Positions 48,850 through 57,106 of a stretch of 64,000 nucleotides of DNA are shown here, piece after piece. The notes below the pieces were generated by a model. That model was not told the DNA's origin, did no database searches, and saw only the letters and a list, made by a program, of their open reading frames with translations. How positions within the stretch are numbered: position 1 is the first letter of the stretch; every line of letters starts with the position of its first letter. A program made the position numbers and the translations under genes. The stretch is taken from NCBI GenBank assembly GCA_045649415.1, contig JAZRPY010000022.1, positions 62,001 through 126,000 on the forward strand, in the 5' to 3' direction. This DNA is from CAKSQL01 sp045649415. GTDB lineage: Bacteria > Bacillota > Clostridia > UBA1381.

Positions 48850-50892
48850 TTATTCAGCGTCAGCTTCCTTATTCTCTTCCTCAGCTGCTTTTTCCTCTGC
48901 AATGAATTGCTCAACATCAACAGGAACAACCTCATCAAGTGATTCAGCAACTTCTTCAACAACTTCAGCTTCCTTTTCCTCCTCAACTGCAGGAGCAATC
49001 AAAGCCTTGATGCTTAAGCTGATTTTCTTGGTTTCCCAATTGATTGAAGTAATCTTTGCTTCAACCTCATCACCGATTGACAAAGCATCCTCTGTCTTTT
49101 CAATTCTCTTGTCTGAGATTTGTGAAATATGGATTAAGCCATCAATTTCAGGCATAATTTCTGCAAATGCACCATATTGCATAATTCTAACAATCTTACA
49201 CTTAACTACATCACCTTCGTTAAGCTTAGCTTCTGCGATAACCCAAGGATTGTCCTCAGCCTTTTTAAAACCTAAGGAAATCTTCTTTGCTTCTGCATCA
49301 AGATTTTTGATATAAACTGTTAAAACATCGCCTTCTTTAACTACCTCTGAAGGATGCTTAATCTTCTTCCAGCTTAATTCGGAAATATGAACAAGTCCAT
49401 CAATTCCACCTAAGTCAACAAAAGCACCAAAGGATGTTAATGACTTAACTGTACCTGTGTACTCCTTGCCCACCTCTGCTCCTTGCCAGAACTTATCCTC
49501 GATTTCCTTCTTTTCTGCCTCAAGGATATCTCTAACTGAGCCAACAACACGCTTTCTTCTGTCGTCAATTTCGATTATCTTGAACTTAACTTCTGTATTT
49601 AGAAGGCTTCCCAAGTCTTGAACATATCTTAATGATACTTTCTTAGCAGGGATAAATACCTGACATGAATCTGAAAGTGCAATGACTCCTCCACGAACAG
49701 TTTTGATAATTTTTCCCTCAAGGATTTCCTCTTTCTCGAAAGCCTCCTTCATCTTATTCCAGCTCTCCATCATAACGAGCTTCTTTCTTGAAAGAACAAC
49801 CTTTCCTTCTGCATCATTAACACCAACAACATAAACCTTAATCTTGTCACCAGGTGCTACGAGGTCTGCAGCCTTAACATATGGGTCATCTGTCAGCTGA
49901 TCCATAGCCAACTGACCATTGTACTTGAATCCACCAAGGTCAACAATAACTTCAGTATTGCGTACCTCAACAACAGTACCTTCGATTATGTCCCCATTGT
50001 TTAATGATTTGCTTTCATACTGCTCAAACAGTTCTGCAAATGTTTCCTCGTTCTTCATTTTTTCGTCCATCGTTGTAAAAACCTCCTCGATAATACCACC
50101 GGGCGTTGACGCACCTGCAGTAATACCTATCTTTTTATTTTTTAAAAGTACATCCTGAGGAATATCCTCAAGTGTTTCAACAAAATAGGTGCAAGGGCAA
50201 TATTGAGAGGAAATCTCAAAAAGCTTTTTAGTGTTTGAGCTTTCCCTACCACCGATTACTACCATAACATCTGACCTTTGAGCTATGCTCTCGGTTTCAG
50301 TCTGTCTATCTTTTGTCGCACTACATATTGTATCAAAAATTACAGGGGTTTGGCAAGTGTTTTTAAGAATTTGTACTGTTTGCACAAAAATATTTTTATT
50401 TATTGTTGTTTGTGCTACAACACACACAGGGTTTTTAGCTATTTTTTCTGATTCTATATCCTCTGTATTATATAGAATAATAGCTTCGTCATTACACCAC
50501 CCATTTATCCCCTTCACTTCAGGGTGGTTTTTGTCGCCTACAATAACAATTTGATAACCCTTGTCGTAATGTTCCTTCACAATTTTGTGTATTTTTTCAA
50601 CAAAAGGACAGGTAAGGTCAACCATATTAAGTCCCTTTTTCTCTATTTCATCATACACATTTTTCCCAACTCCGTGAGTTCTTATAACAAGAGTTGTGTC
50701 TGTTGGCACCTCACACACACTGTTATACACAAAAACGCCTTTTTCCTTTAAGTCATTAACAACCTGTTCGTTGTGAATCAATGCACCTAAGGTTGCTATT
50801 TTTTCTCCCTTTTCACATCGGTTATAAACCTCGTTTACTGCTCTTTTAACTCCATAGCAGAAGCCTGCAGTTTTAGCAATTTCTATCGACAT
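48850..50892 (-). CDS. ispH: Bifunctional HMBPP reductase (IspH) / S1 RNA-binding protein
   Basis: Fusion of the last MEP-pathway enzyme with a ribosomal protein S1-like region; 680 residues from ATG 50892 (MSIEIAKTAGFCYGVKRAV), with AGGA 9 nt upstream. IspH (about 1-280) has its three cluster cysteines in GFCYGV, DLTCPFVEKIH and DTICSATKDRQ. Four S1 repeats follow, starting near NGDIIEGTVVEV, EILEGKIIKTV, GKEYTGTVKSL and GDVVKCKIVRI, with the best-conserved FGAFVDLGGIDGLVHISEL in repeat 3. An acidic tail ends the protein. The fusion is characteristic of Clostridia. Gene order cmk-plsC-ispH/S1 is also typical. Confidence 0.96.
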   Translation of the reverse strand: MSIEIAKTAGFCYGVKRAVNEVYNRCEKGEKIATLGALIHNEQVVNDLKEKGVFVYNSVCEVPTDTTLVIRTHGVGKNVYDEIEKKGLNMVDLTCPFVEKIHKIVKEHYDKGYQIVIVGDKNHPEVKGINGWCNDEAIILYNTEDIESEKIAKNPVCVVAQTTINKNIFVQTVQILKNTCQTPVIFDTICSATKDRQTETESIAQRSDVMVVIGGRESSNTKKLFEISSQYCPCTYFVETLEDIPQDVLLKNKKIGITAGASTPGGIIEEVFTTMDEKMKNEETFAELFEQYESKSLNNGDIIEGTVVEVRNTEVIVDLGGFKYNGQLAMDQLTDDPYVKAADLVAPGDKIKVYVVGVNDAEGKVVLSRKKLVMMESWNKMKEAFEKEEILEGKIIKTVRGGVIALSDSCQVFIPAKKVSLRYVQDLGSLLNTEVKFKIIEIDDRRKRVVGSVRDILEAEKKEIEDKFWQGAEVGKEYTGTVKSLTSFGAFVDLGGIDGLVHISELSWKKIKHPSEVVKEGDVLTVYIKNLDAEAKKISLGFKKAEDNPWVIAEAKLNEGDVVKCKIVRIMQYGAFAEIMPEIDGLIHISQISDKRIEKTEDALSIGDEVEAKITSINWETKKISLSIKALIAPAVEEEKEAEVVEEVAESLDEVVPVDVEQFIAEEKAAEEENKEADAE

Positions 50893-50916
50893 ATTAAAAT
50901 ATCCTGTCCTTCCCAA

Positions 50917-51501
50917 TTATAATGCCCTTATTGTATCCATCAGGTTGTTGGTGAGCTTTTGAAGGGTATCAATATCAGGCTTTTCTCCCTGATATTCTTC
51001 ATAACTAACAGGCTCACCAAAGGTAATGGTTATTTTTGACATCCACTTGATTTTTCCCGATATGTAGGCAGGGATTATGGGCACCTCTGACCTCGTTGCA
51101 ATCATAACTGCTCCAGGCTTTGCCTCAATGATACTCTCGTCTATCACCCTTTTTCCCTCAGGGAAAATAAGCATACAATCCTGATTTTTCAAAATTGTTA
51201 AAGCTGCCTTTACTGCTCCTATATCACCTTTTCCCCTTTGGATTGGAAATGCACCAAATGATTTTATCAACGCCGCAAAGGGTTTGAATTTAAAAAGCTC
51301 TGCCTTTGCCATAAATTTCAATTGTCTTGGACAAGAAACAGCCAACAAAACAGGGTCCCAATTACTTCTATGATTCGCCGCTAAAATTGCACCACCTGAT
51401 TTTATGACATTTTCTGTCCCTCTTGTTTTAATCCTGAACACAAAAAATAAAAATCCTCTTAAAATTACTCTTGCTATTTTATAACCCATACTCAAACTCA
51501 C
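50917..51501 (-). CDS. plsC: 1-acyl-sn-glycerol-3-phosphate acyltransferase
   Basis: Makes phosphatidic acid in membrane lipid synthesis. 194 residues with a hydrophobic N-terminus, acyltransferase block I ANHRSNWDPVLL (HX4D), block III LIFPEGKRVID and block IV VPIIPAYISG. Third block (FPIQRGKGD) is also visible. It lies 5 nt after cmk and 24 nt before ispH. Confidence 0.92.
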   Translation of the reverse strand: MSLSMGYKIARVILRGFLFFVFRIKTRGTENVIKSGGAILAANHRSNWDPVLLAVSCPRQLKFMAKAELFKFKPFAALIKSFGAFPIQRGKGDIGAVKAALTILKNQDCMLIFPEGKRVIDESIIEAKPGAVMIATRSEVPIIPAYISGKIKWMSKITITFGEPVSYEEYQGEKPDIDTLQKLTNNLMDTIRAL

Positions 51502-51506
51502 TATCC

Positions 51507-52175
51507 TTATTTTATTCTATTTAAAATTATACTCTTTATTTTTTCAACAACCTCTGAAAATGTGAGGTCGGAGCTATCAACTAAAATAGCATCCTCTGCT
51601 TGTCTTAACGGCGCAAATTTTCTTGTGGAGTCATTATGGTCACGCTTTTTAATGTCCTCACATACTGCCTCCAAATCAGACTCCATACCTTTTTCGATTT
51701 CCTCTTTATATCGTCTTTTTGCTCTTTCCTCAACAGATGCAGTCAAGTAGATTTTTACCTCTGCATCAGGCAACACATAGGTGCCTATATCTCTGCCATC
51801 CATAATAACGGTGTTATTTTTTGCAATCTCTCTTTGCAGCTCCACAAGCTTTAATCTTACCTCAGGAATAACTGCAATACTTGATGCACCAAGGGATATC
51901 TCAGGCTCTCTGATTTTATCTGAAACATCCTCACCATTTAAAAATATATGTTGTTCATTATTCTCATACTTTATGTCAATTTTAATATCATCAAGAACAG
52001 GAACTAAGCTTTCCTTTGTTATTTCAATATTATTCTTAATTGCATACAAGGCTGCTGCTCTGTACATAGCACCCGTATCCACATAAACATAGCCCATTTC
52101 CTTTGCAATTGTCTTTGAAATAGAGCTTTTTCCTGCTCCTGCAGGTCCATCAATTGCGATTTTGAAATTCTTCAT
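51507..52175 (-). CDS. cmk: Cytidylate kinase
   Basis: Phosphorylates CMP and dCMP. 222 residues: P-loop IDGPAGAGKSSISK, substrate segment YVDTGAMYRAAALYA, GRDIGTYVLPDAEVKIYLTA, and the lid RAKRRYKEE with KRDHNDSTRKFAPLRQAEDA. Start ATG 52175 follows AAAGGTGG. Part of the long minus-strand operon. Confidence 0.96.
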   Translation of the reverse strand: MKNFKIAIDGPAGAGKSSISKTIAKEMGYVYVDTGAMYRAAALYAIKNNIEITKESLVPVLDDIKIDIKYENNEQHIFLNGEDVSDKIREPEISLGASSIAVIPEVRLKLVELQREIAKNNTVIMDGRDIGTYVLPDAEVKIYLTASVEERAKRRYKEEIEKGMESDLEAVCEDIKKRDHNDSTRKFAPLRQAEDAILVDSSDLTFSEVVEKIKSIILNRIK

Positions 52176-52190
52176 ATACTACCACCTTTT

Positions 52191-52598
52191 TTATAATGCC
52201 CTGTGACTTAGTCCCATTGCAATATCATTCAAATTCAAAAGTCCAACTGCAAAGAATATGCAAACCGATAAATGTCCATCCGTTCTTGCAATGCCGATTT
52301 TACCACCCATATTCAAGCCGATTACCTTGTTATATATCTGGGATATCGCATCGTGAGTTGCTCCTGCAACTGCACCCTCCTCGGCGTGAGAGTCACCTAT
52401 TAAGCCCTCTCTTTTTGCAGCAACAACTGCTCGTTCAATAATTTTGGGAACTGCCGATGCAAATTCACCACCAAAATCAATTGCAACAGTTTTTATATTG
52501 TTTTCAGAGCATTCCTTTGAAAGTGCTTTTTCTTCCTCTCTTGATGCAGACATTGCCATTTTTGCAGCTGCTACTGCAACCTCTTTGCTTCCGTTCAT
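52191..52598 (-). CDS. HutP family protein
   Basis: 135 residues resembling HutP, the histidine- and Mg-dependent RNA-binding antiterminator of the B. subtilis histidine-utilisation operon. Helical N-terminus (AVAAAKMAMSASREEEKAL), then GLIGDSHAEEGAVAGATHDA with two histidines suited to metal binding, IGLNMGGKIGIARTDGHLSV and a C-terminal LSHRAL. No hut genes are nearby; instead it sits between an HI0933-type oxidoreductase and cmk. It may regulate another RNA or have a different role. Confidence 0.8.
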   Translation of the reverse strand: MNGSKEVAVAAAKMAMSASREEEKALSKECSENNIKTVAIDFGGEFASAVPKIIERAVVAAKREGLIGDSHAEEGAVAGATHDAISQIYNKVIGLNMGGKIGIARTDGHLSVCIFFAVGLLNLNDIAMGLSHRAL

Positions 52599-52622
52599 AT
52601 CATATATTCTCCTTTTATTTTA

Positions 52623-53843
52623 CTATGCATTTTCTCCTGCAAGATGACCTGTTGAAAAGGCTATCTGTAAATTGAAGCCACCCGTGTATGCATCCACATC
52701 AATAATCTCTCCTGCAAAATATAACCCACCAACAAGCTTTGATTCCATAGTTGATGAATCAATTTCACTCACCTTTATTCCACCCGAGGTTATAATTGCC
52801 TCTTCAATTTTACAAAGGCGTTTAACATTTAAGGTCAAACCCTTAATAAGAGCTATGAGTCTTTTTCTTTCCTCCCTGGTCACACTTGATGTTTCCTTAT
52901 AGGGATTTATCTCCGACAACTCTATTATAACAGGTATCAGGGTTTTTGGCAATAAGTCATCCAAAGCATTTGAAAAATGTTTTTTTGAATACTTTTCAAA
53001 GTCCTTTAAAATTCGTTTATCAAGCTGTTCCTCTGAGAGTCCAGGTTTTAAATCAATAACTATTTTATAATCTAACTTATCCACATTCTTTATGTGTGCA
53101 GATGCCGACAAAACTATCGGTCCACTAACCCCGAAATGTGTGAAAAGCATCTCACCAAAATCCTCAAAAATAAGCTTATTCTGATATAACTTTAAACTCA
53201 CATTCCTCAATGATAAGCCCATAAGCTTACTAACCCACTTTTCTTTAGTTGCCACAGGAACTAAAGATGGATATGGTGGGATAATTGTATGTCCTAATTT
53301 TCTTGCTATTTCATAGCCCTTTCCATCCGAGCCTGTTAAGGGATAGGATTTTCCACCTGTTGCCAATATAACGCTGTCTGCCTTTATTTCTCCCTTATCT
53401 GTAACAACTGAACAGACTCTGCCATCCTTTTTCTTAATCTCCAATGCTTCTGCGTTTACTTTTTTAACATTATTCTTTAAAGCAAACCCGGATAGTGCAT
53501 CTGCCACCTCCTTTGCAGAGTCGGATTGAGGGAAAATTCTTCCCCCTCTTTCCTCCTTGGTTTCAACGCCAAGCTCATTAAAAAAGGCTATAACATCCTC
53601 ATTGGAAAAGCTATATAATGCACTATACAAAAACTTTGCATTGGTGGGAACATTTTTAATAATATCCTCAACATCTGCAGAGTTGGTTATATTTGCTCTT
53701 CCCTTACCCGTAATTCTTAGTTTTTTTCCAAGAAATTTATTCTTCTCAACAAGAATAACATTCCTCACTCTCTGGGCAGCCACACCACAAGCCATCAGGC
53801 CTGCTGCTCCACCACCAATTACAACAACTGTCTTATCAATCAT
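52623..53843 (-). CDS. HI0933/YhiN family FAD-dependent oxidoreductase
   Basis: 406 residues. Dinucleotide-binding start VVVIGGGAAGLMACGVAAQR, RITGKGRANITNS, SVILATGGKSYPLTGSDGKG, HFGVSGPIVLSAS, and the C-terminal GGLYFAGEIIDVDAYTGGFN with LQIAFSTGHLAGE. The family is flavin-binding, of uncertain reaction; some members (BaiN) reduce bile-acid intermediates, but ordinary copies near cmk occur in most Clostridia and are probably housekeeping. Its start overlaps the rpiR-type gene by 4 nt (ATGA). Confidence 0.9.
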   Translation of the reverse strand: MIDKTVVVIGGGAAGLMACGVAAQRVRNVILVEKNKFLGKKLRITGKGRANITNSADVEDIIKNVPTNAKFLYSALYSFSNEDVIAFFNELGVETKEERGGRIFPQSDSAKEVADALSGFALKNNVKKVNAEALEIKKKDGRVCSVVTDKGEIKADSVILATGGKSYPLTGSDGKGYEIARKLGHTIIPPYPSLVPVATKEKWVSKLMGLSLRNVSLKLYQNKLIFEDFGEMLFTHFGVSGPIVLSASAHIKNVDKLDYKIVIDLKPGLSEEQLDKRILKDFEKYSKKHFSNALDDLLPKTLIPVIIELSEINPYKETSSVTREERKRLIALIKGLTLNVKRLCKIEEAIITSGGIKVSEIDSSTMESKLVGGLYFAGEIIDVDAYTGGFNLQIAFSTGHLAGENA

Positions 53844-54703
53844 TCTTTATCATATACCTCGTATTCTGCCCATATATTTTCAAGCTTTTCAAAGGTTCTC
53901 ACTACCTCATCCTTTTTCTTTATACTGATTGCGGCAATTAAAGCATTGACCACACTCAAAGGTGCAACAAGAGAGTCTGCAAAGGAATCCATATTACTCT
54001 TTGCGAACAAGCAGTACCTTGAAAATTTAACAATGGGTGATTTTTTATTATCTGTGATACCAATGACACAAGCACCACATTTTTCTGCGTATTCCATAGC
54101 CTCAACCGTGCTTTTTGAATATCTCGGAAAGCTTATCCCAACAACAACATCACCCGCGCCTACCCTTAACAATTGTTCAAAAATATCGTCTGCGCCTGTT
54201 GTGTTTATAAGCTTCACATTATCAAATAAAAGATTAAAATAAAATCCTGCAAAGCTTGCAATTGCAGAGGCACTTCTCACCCCTGTGATATATATGTTTT
54301 TTGCATCAAGAATACTTTTAATTGCTAAATCAAATTGTTGCTTGTCTATTTCCGATAAAGTAGATAAAATATTTTTAACATCAGTTTTTAAAACCGAATC
54401 TAAAATATTTTCTCCCATTCGCTTACTTGCAATCTCCATTCGTTGTAGAGAATTCAATCTTGCAATAGTTGCTTCCTTCAGGCTTTTCTGGAGCTGTTGA
54501 TACCCTTCAAAGCCAAGCACAGTTGCAAATCTCACAACTGTTGATTCACTCACACCTGTTATTTTTCCAAGCTGAGTTGCTGTCATATAGGATGCTTTAT
54601 CATAATTATTAAGAATATACTCGGCAAGCATTTTTTGTCGCTTACTGAACGAGTTCACTTCATTTTTAATAATAGTTAAAATATCGTGTTCTCTTTCCTT
54701 CAT
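53840..54703 (-). CDS. MurR/RpiR family transcriptional regulator
   Basis: 287 residues from ATG 54703 (MKEREHDILTIIKNEVN), with AGGAG 11 nt upstream. The N-terminal HTH_6 is seen in TQLGKITGVSESTVVRFATV; a C-terminal SIS domain (about 125-265, NIYITGVRSASAIASFAGFY and VGISFPRYSKSTVEAM) should bind a sugar phosphate. Family members control amino-sugar or sugar catabolism. No such genes are adjacent, so the target is unknown. It is coupled to the HI0933 gene and 14 nt after the SBP gene. Confidence 0.9.
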   Translation of the reverse strand: MKEREHDILTIIKNEVNSFSKRQKMLAEYILNNYDKASYMTATQLGKITGVSESTVVRFATVLGFEGYQQLQKSLKEATIARLNSLQRMEIASKRMGENILDSVLKTDVKNILSTLSEIDKQQFDLAIKSILDAKNIYITGVRSASAIASFAGFYFNLLFDNVKLINTTGADDIFEQLLRVGAGDVVVGISFPRYSKSTVEAMEYAEKCGACVIGITDNKKSPIVKFSRYCLFAKSNMDSFADSLVAPLSVVNALIAAISIKKKDEVVRTFEKLENIWAEYEVYDKE

Positions 54704-54717
54704 TTTATGCTCATCTC

Positions 54718-56292
54718 CTATTTCTTTGAAAAATACCAATTTTCTGCATTCTGATATGCACCATAATAATTTGGCATACCAAAGCCTGACAAATTAGATG
54801 TCATAACAATGGACTCTGTCCTAAAAAACAAAGGCACAAATGGCATTTCCCTTTTAAAAAGACCTGTGAATTCATCAAAAGCTTTCATCACTTCTTCATT
54901 GGTTTTTGCTATTCTCATTAAATCCAAAGTCTTGTCCATTTCCTCATTTGCATAAGAAAAATAATTTCCTCCACTTCCCACCAGCTTTGTGGGATCCATA
55001 GTCTTAGGCATAGAAATCTCACCGATAAACATAGAAAAATCCTTGTAGGATATTTTTTGGATGTAGTCGTTATAGGAAACAGGCTTAACTTTTGTTATAA
55101 TTCCGTTTTTCTCAAGTGTCTTTTTTATACTCTCAGCTATTGCCACCTTTTCGGGATTATCTTTATTGACTAAAATAGATAAGGTAAGCTCGGATTCATA
55201 GCTATCAAAATTTTTGGTGTACACACCATTTTTCTTTACCCATCCAAGCTCCTTTAAAATGCCCTCAAGATAGTTCCCGTCAGATTTTACTTCAAGAATA
55301 TTATTACTCTTATTATAAAACCACGCCTTTGGATAAACAGGCACATCAACTACAGTCCCTTGTCCATACATATCCTCTTTTATAATGCCTTCCTTATCAA
55401 GCAGATAGGATATTCCACATCTTACCTCTGCATTTGAAAGAACACTGTCCTCAGTATGATTAAATCCTAAGAAGGTAAGGTTGTTTGAAATATAGTTTTG
55501 AACAAAGGTTTCCCATCTCGGAGTATTGTTTGAAATATCCATAGAGCTTGTGGTGATTATATCAGCCTCGTTTGCTTCAAAGGCATAAACCGAAGCGTTT
55601 TTGTCCTTTAAAATTGTTAAAACAACAGTTTTGTCACTTGCCTCACCCTTATGCCAATTTTCGTTTTTAATAAATGTGTAGGTGCTGTTTTTGCTCTCTT
55701 TGAGCTTATATGGACCTGTTCCATTAAATATGTTCTGCTCCTCAATGGCGTTATTTCTTATAATCGGGAAAGATAATAATCCGACAAAATTAACAACAGG
55801 CTCCTTCATAGTGAATATAAGCTTATTATTGGATACACCATCTATATAACTGATTTTATCAACATCCTGATAATATATAGATTTTGACTCCTTCAGCTTA
55901 TTTATAGTATAAATAACATCCCTTGCAGAAAAATCATCTCCACTATGCCACTTGATACCCTTTTTAAGCTCCACACTATATTGCAATGTTCCTATTCTTT
56001 CATAGCCTGTGGCTAAAACAGGGATTGGATTCAAAGCCTCGTCAAAATTAAACAAAGGCTCATAAATTATCCTTTCAAACTCCATAAGTGACGCCGATAT
56101 ATTATCTGTGAAATAAAGACTTGGAGATTGCTCAGCAACAAATCTTATCGTGGTGTTTCCCTTATTGATTATGAGTTTTCCTCCACCCTCTAAATCCTTT
56201 CCCTCTTCCTCTTTTTTACTGCATCCGGAAAGGAGCATTAAAATTGCAAGAATAAAAGACAAATATCTTTTTATATCAATCATTCCTCTCAT
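54718..56292 (-). CDS. ABC transporter substrate-binding lipoprotein (SBP family 5, peptide type)
   Basis: Extracytoplasmic solute-binding protein of the oligopeptide/nickel class. 524 residues from ATG 56292, which overlaps the pgeF stop as TAATG; MIDIKRYL at 56283 is an alternative. Signal peptide with lipobox LMLLSGCSKK (Cys about 20). Family pieces: LEFERIIYEPLFNFDEALNP-like region, ELKKGIKWHSGDDFSARDVI, and NAEVRCGISYLLDKEGI. No permease or ATPase gene is near, so it is an orphan binding protein, either serving a distant Opp system or acting as a sensor. Confidence 0.88.
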   Translation of the reverse strand: MRGMIDIKRYLSFILAILMLLSGCSKKEEEGKDLEGGGKLIINKGNTTIRFVAEQSPSLYFTDNISASLMEFERIIYEPLFNFDEALNPIPVLATGYERIGTLQYSVELKKGIKWHSGDDFSARDVIYTINKLKESKSIYYQDVDKISYIDGVSNNKLIFTMKEPVVNFVGLLSFPIIRNNAIEEQNIFNGTGPYKLKESKNSTYTFIKNENWHKGEASDKTVVLTILKDKNASVYAFEANEADIITTSSMDISNNTPRWETFVQNYISNNLTFLGFNHTEDSVLSNAEVRCGISYLLDKEGIIKEDMYGQGTVVDVPVYPKAWFYNKSNNILEVKSDGNYLEGILKELGWVKKNGVYTKNFDSYESELTLSILVNKDNPEKVAIAESIKKTLEKNGIITKVKPVSYNDYIQKISYKDFSMFIGEISMPKTMDPTKLVGSGGNYFSYANEEMDKTLDLMRIAKTNEEVMKAFDEFTGLFKREMPFVPLFFRTESIVMTSNLSGFGMPNYYGAYQNAENWYFSKK

Positions 56293-57092
56293 TATCTCAG
56301 GCTCATAAAAGCAGCTAAATTGCCGCGCTTCCACTGAGTTTTTCTATGTGAATATAAATTCTCGGAATTACAAAAAGTGCAAATATTTGCATCAGTTATA
56401 TTATCAAGTAAAATCCCTTCATTTTTAAGCTCATCAATTATAATTTTCTGGAGATTTATATGTGGCTTTTTATCATAATAGCCTATATAATCAGCTCCGA
56501 ATTTATCCAGAAACTTATCCCTTACATCTTCTCCTACTTCAAAGTGACATTCTCTTATTGATGGTCCTATTCCAACAAGAATATCCTGTGGGTCACTACC
56601 GAAATCGGTTTTGAATTTCTCAACAGTTTTTCCTGCAATATTCAAAAATGTACCCTTCCAGCCTGAATGGGAAAGTGCAATAACCTTTTTTCTTTTATCG
56701 AGAAAAAATAATGGCACACAATCTGCATAGAAGGTGACCAGAACAACATCCCTTTCATCAGTTATCAAGCCATCGGCAGATTTGAATTTATTATCAAATT
56801 TCAAACCATTTCCCCAATCATTTTTCCCCACATATAAAATATTGTCCTCATGCACCTGATTTGAGAATACGAGGTGGTTATAATCAAAACCCAAAGTATC
56901 GCAGATAATATGGAAATTTTTAATCACATTTTCTTTCAAATCCTCTGAGGATAGCCTCAGGTTCATACTCTCATAACAACCCTTGCTCACTCCGCCTTTT
57001 TTTGTGGTGAAGCAATGATTAACAAGGCCTGTTTCTTCAAATGCTTCTATTGTGTAATATTCAACATCACCTTTTTTGTTTAGACAAAACAC
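56292..57092 (-). CDS. pgeF: Purine nucleoside phosphorylase-like multicopper protein (YfiH/PgeF)
   Basis: 266 residues, DUF152 family. Older annotations say polyphenol oxidase or laccase; characterised members act on purine nucleosides, and E. coli YfiH edits peptidoglycan precursors. Conserved: FSNQVHEDNILYVG, VTFYADCVPLFFLD, ALSHSGWKGTFLNIAGKTV and the C-terminal CTFCNSENLYSHRKTQWKRG with RNLAAF-type end. GTG start at 57092 is 10 nt from AAGGAG. It is cotranscribed between uvrC and the SBP gene. Confidence 0.9.
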   Translation of the reverse strand: MFCLNKKGDVEYYTIEAFEETGLVNHCFTTKKGGVSKGCYESMNLRLSSEDLKENVIKNFHIICDTLGFDYNHLVFSNQVHEDNILYVGKNDWGNGLKFDNKFKSADGLITDERDVVLVTFYADCVPLFFLDKRKKVIALSHSGWKGTFLNIAGKTVEKFKTDFGSDPQDILVGIGPSIRECHFEVGEDVRDKFLDKFGADYIGYYDKKPHINLQKIIIDELKNEGILLDNITDANICTFCNSENLYSHRKTQWKRGNLAAFMSLR

Positions 57093-57106
57093 TGCAATTG
57101 TTCTCC

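Noticed and set aside
50892..50917. Upstream start MGRTGYF for the IspH-S1 protein at 50916
   Set aside because: The conserved IspH start is MSIEIAKTAGFC at 50892 with AGGA at a good distance; the longer form would nearly touch the plsC stop and has no SD.
53557..53928. Plus-strand ORF across the start of the HI0933 gene
   Set aside because: Antisense to two conserved overlapping genes and lacking an SD.
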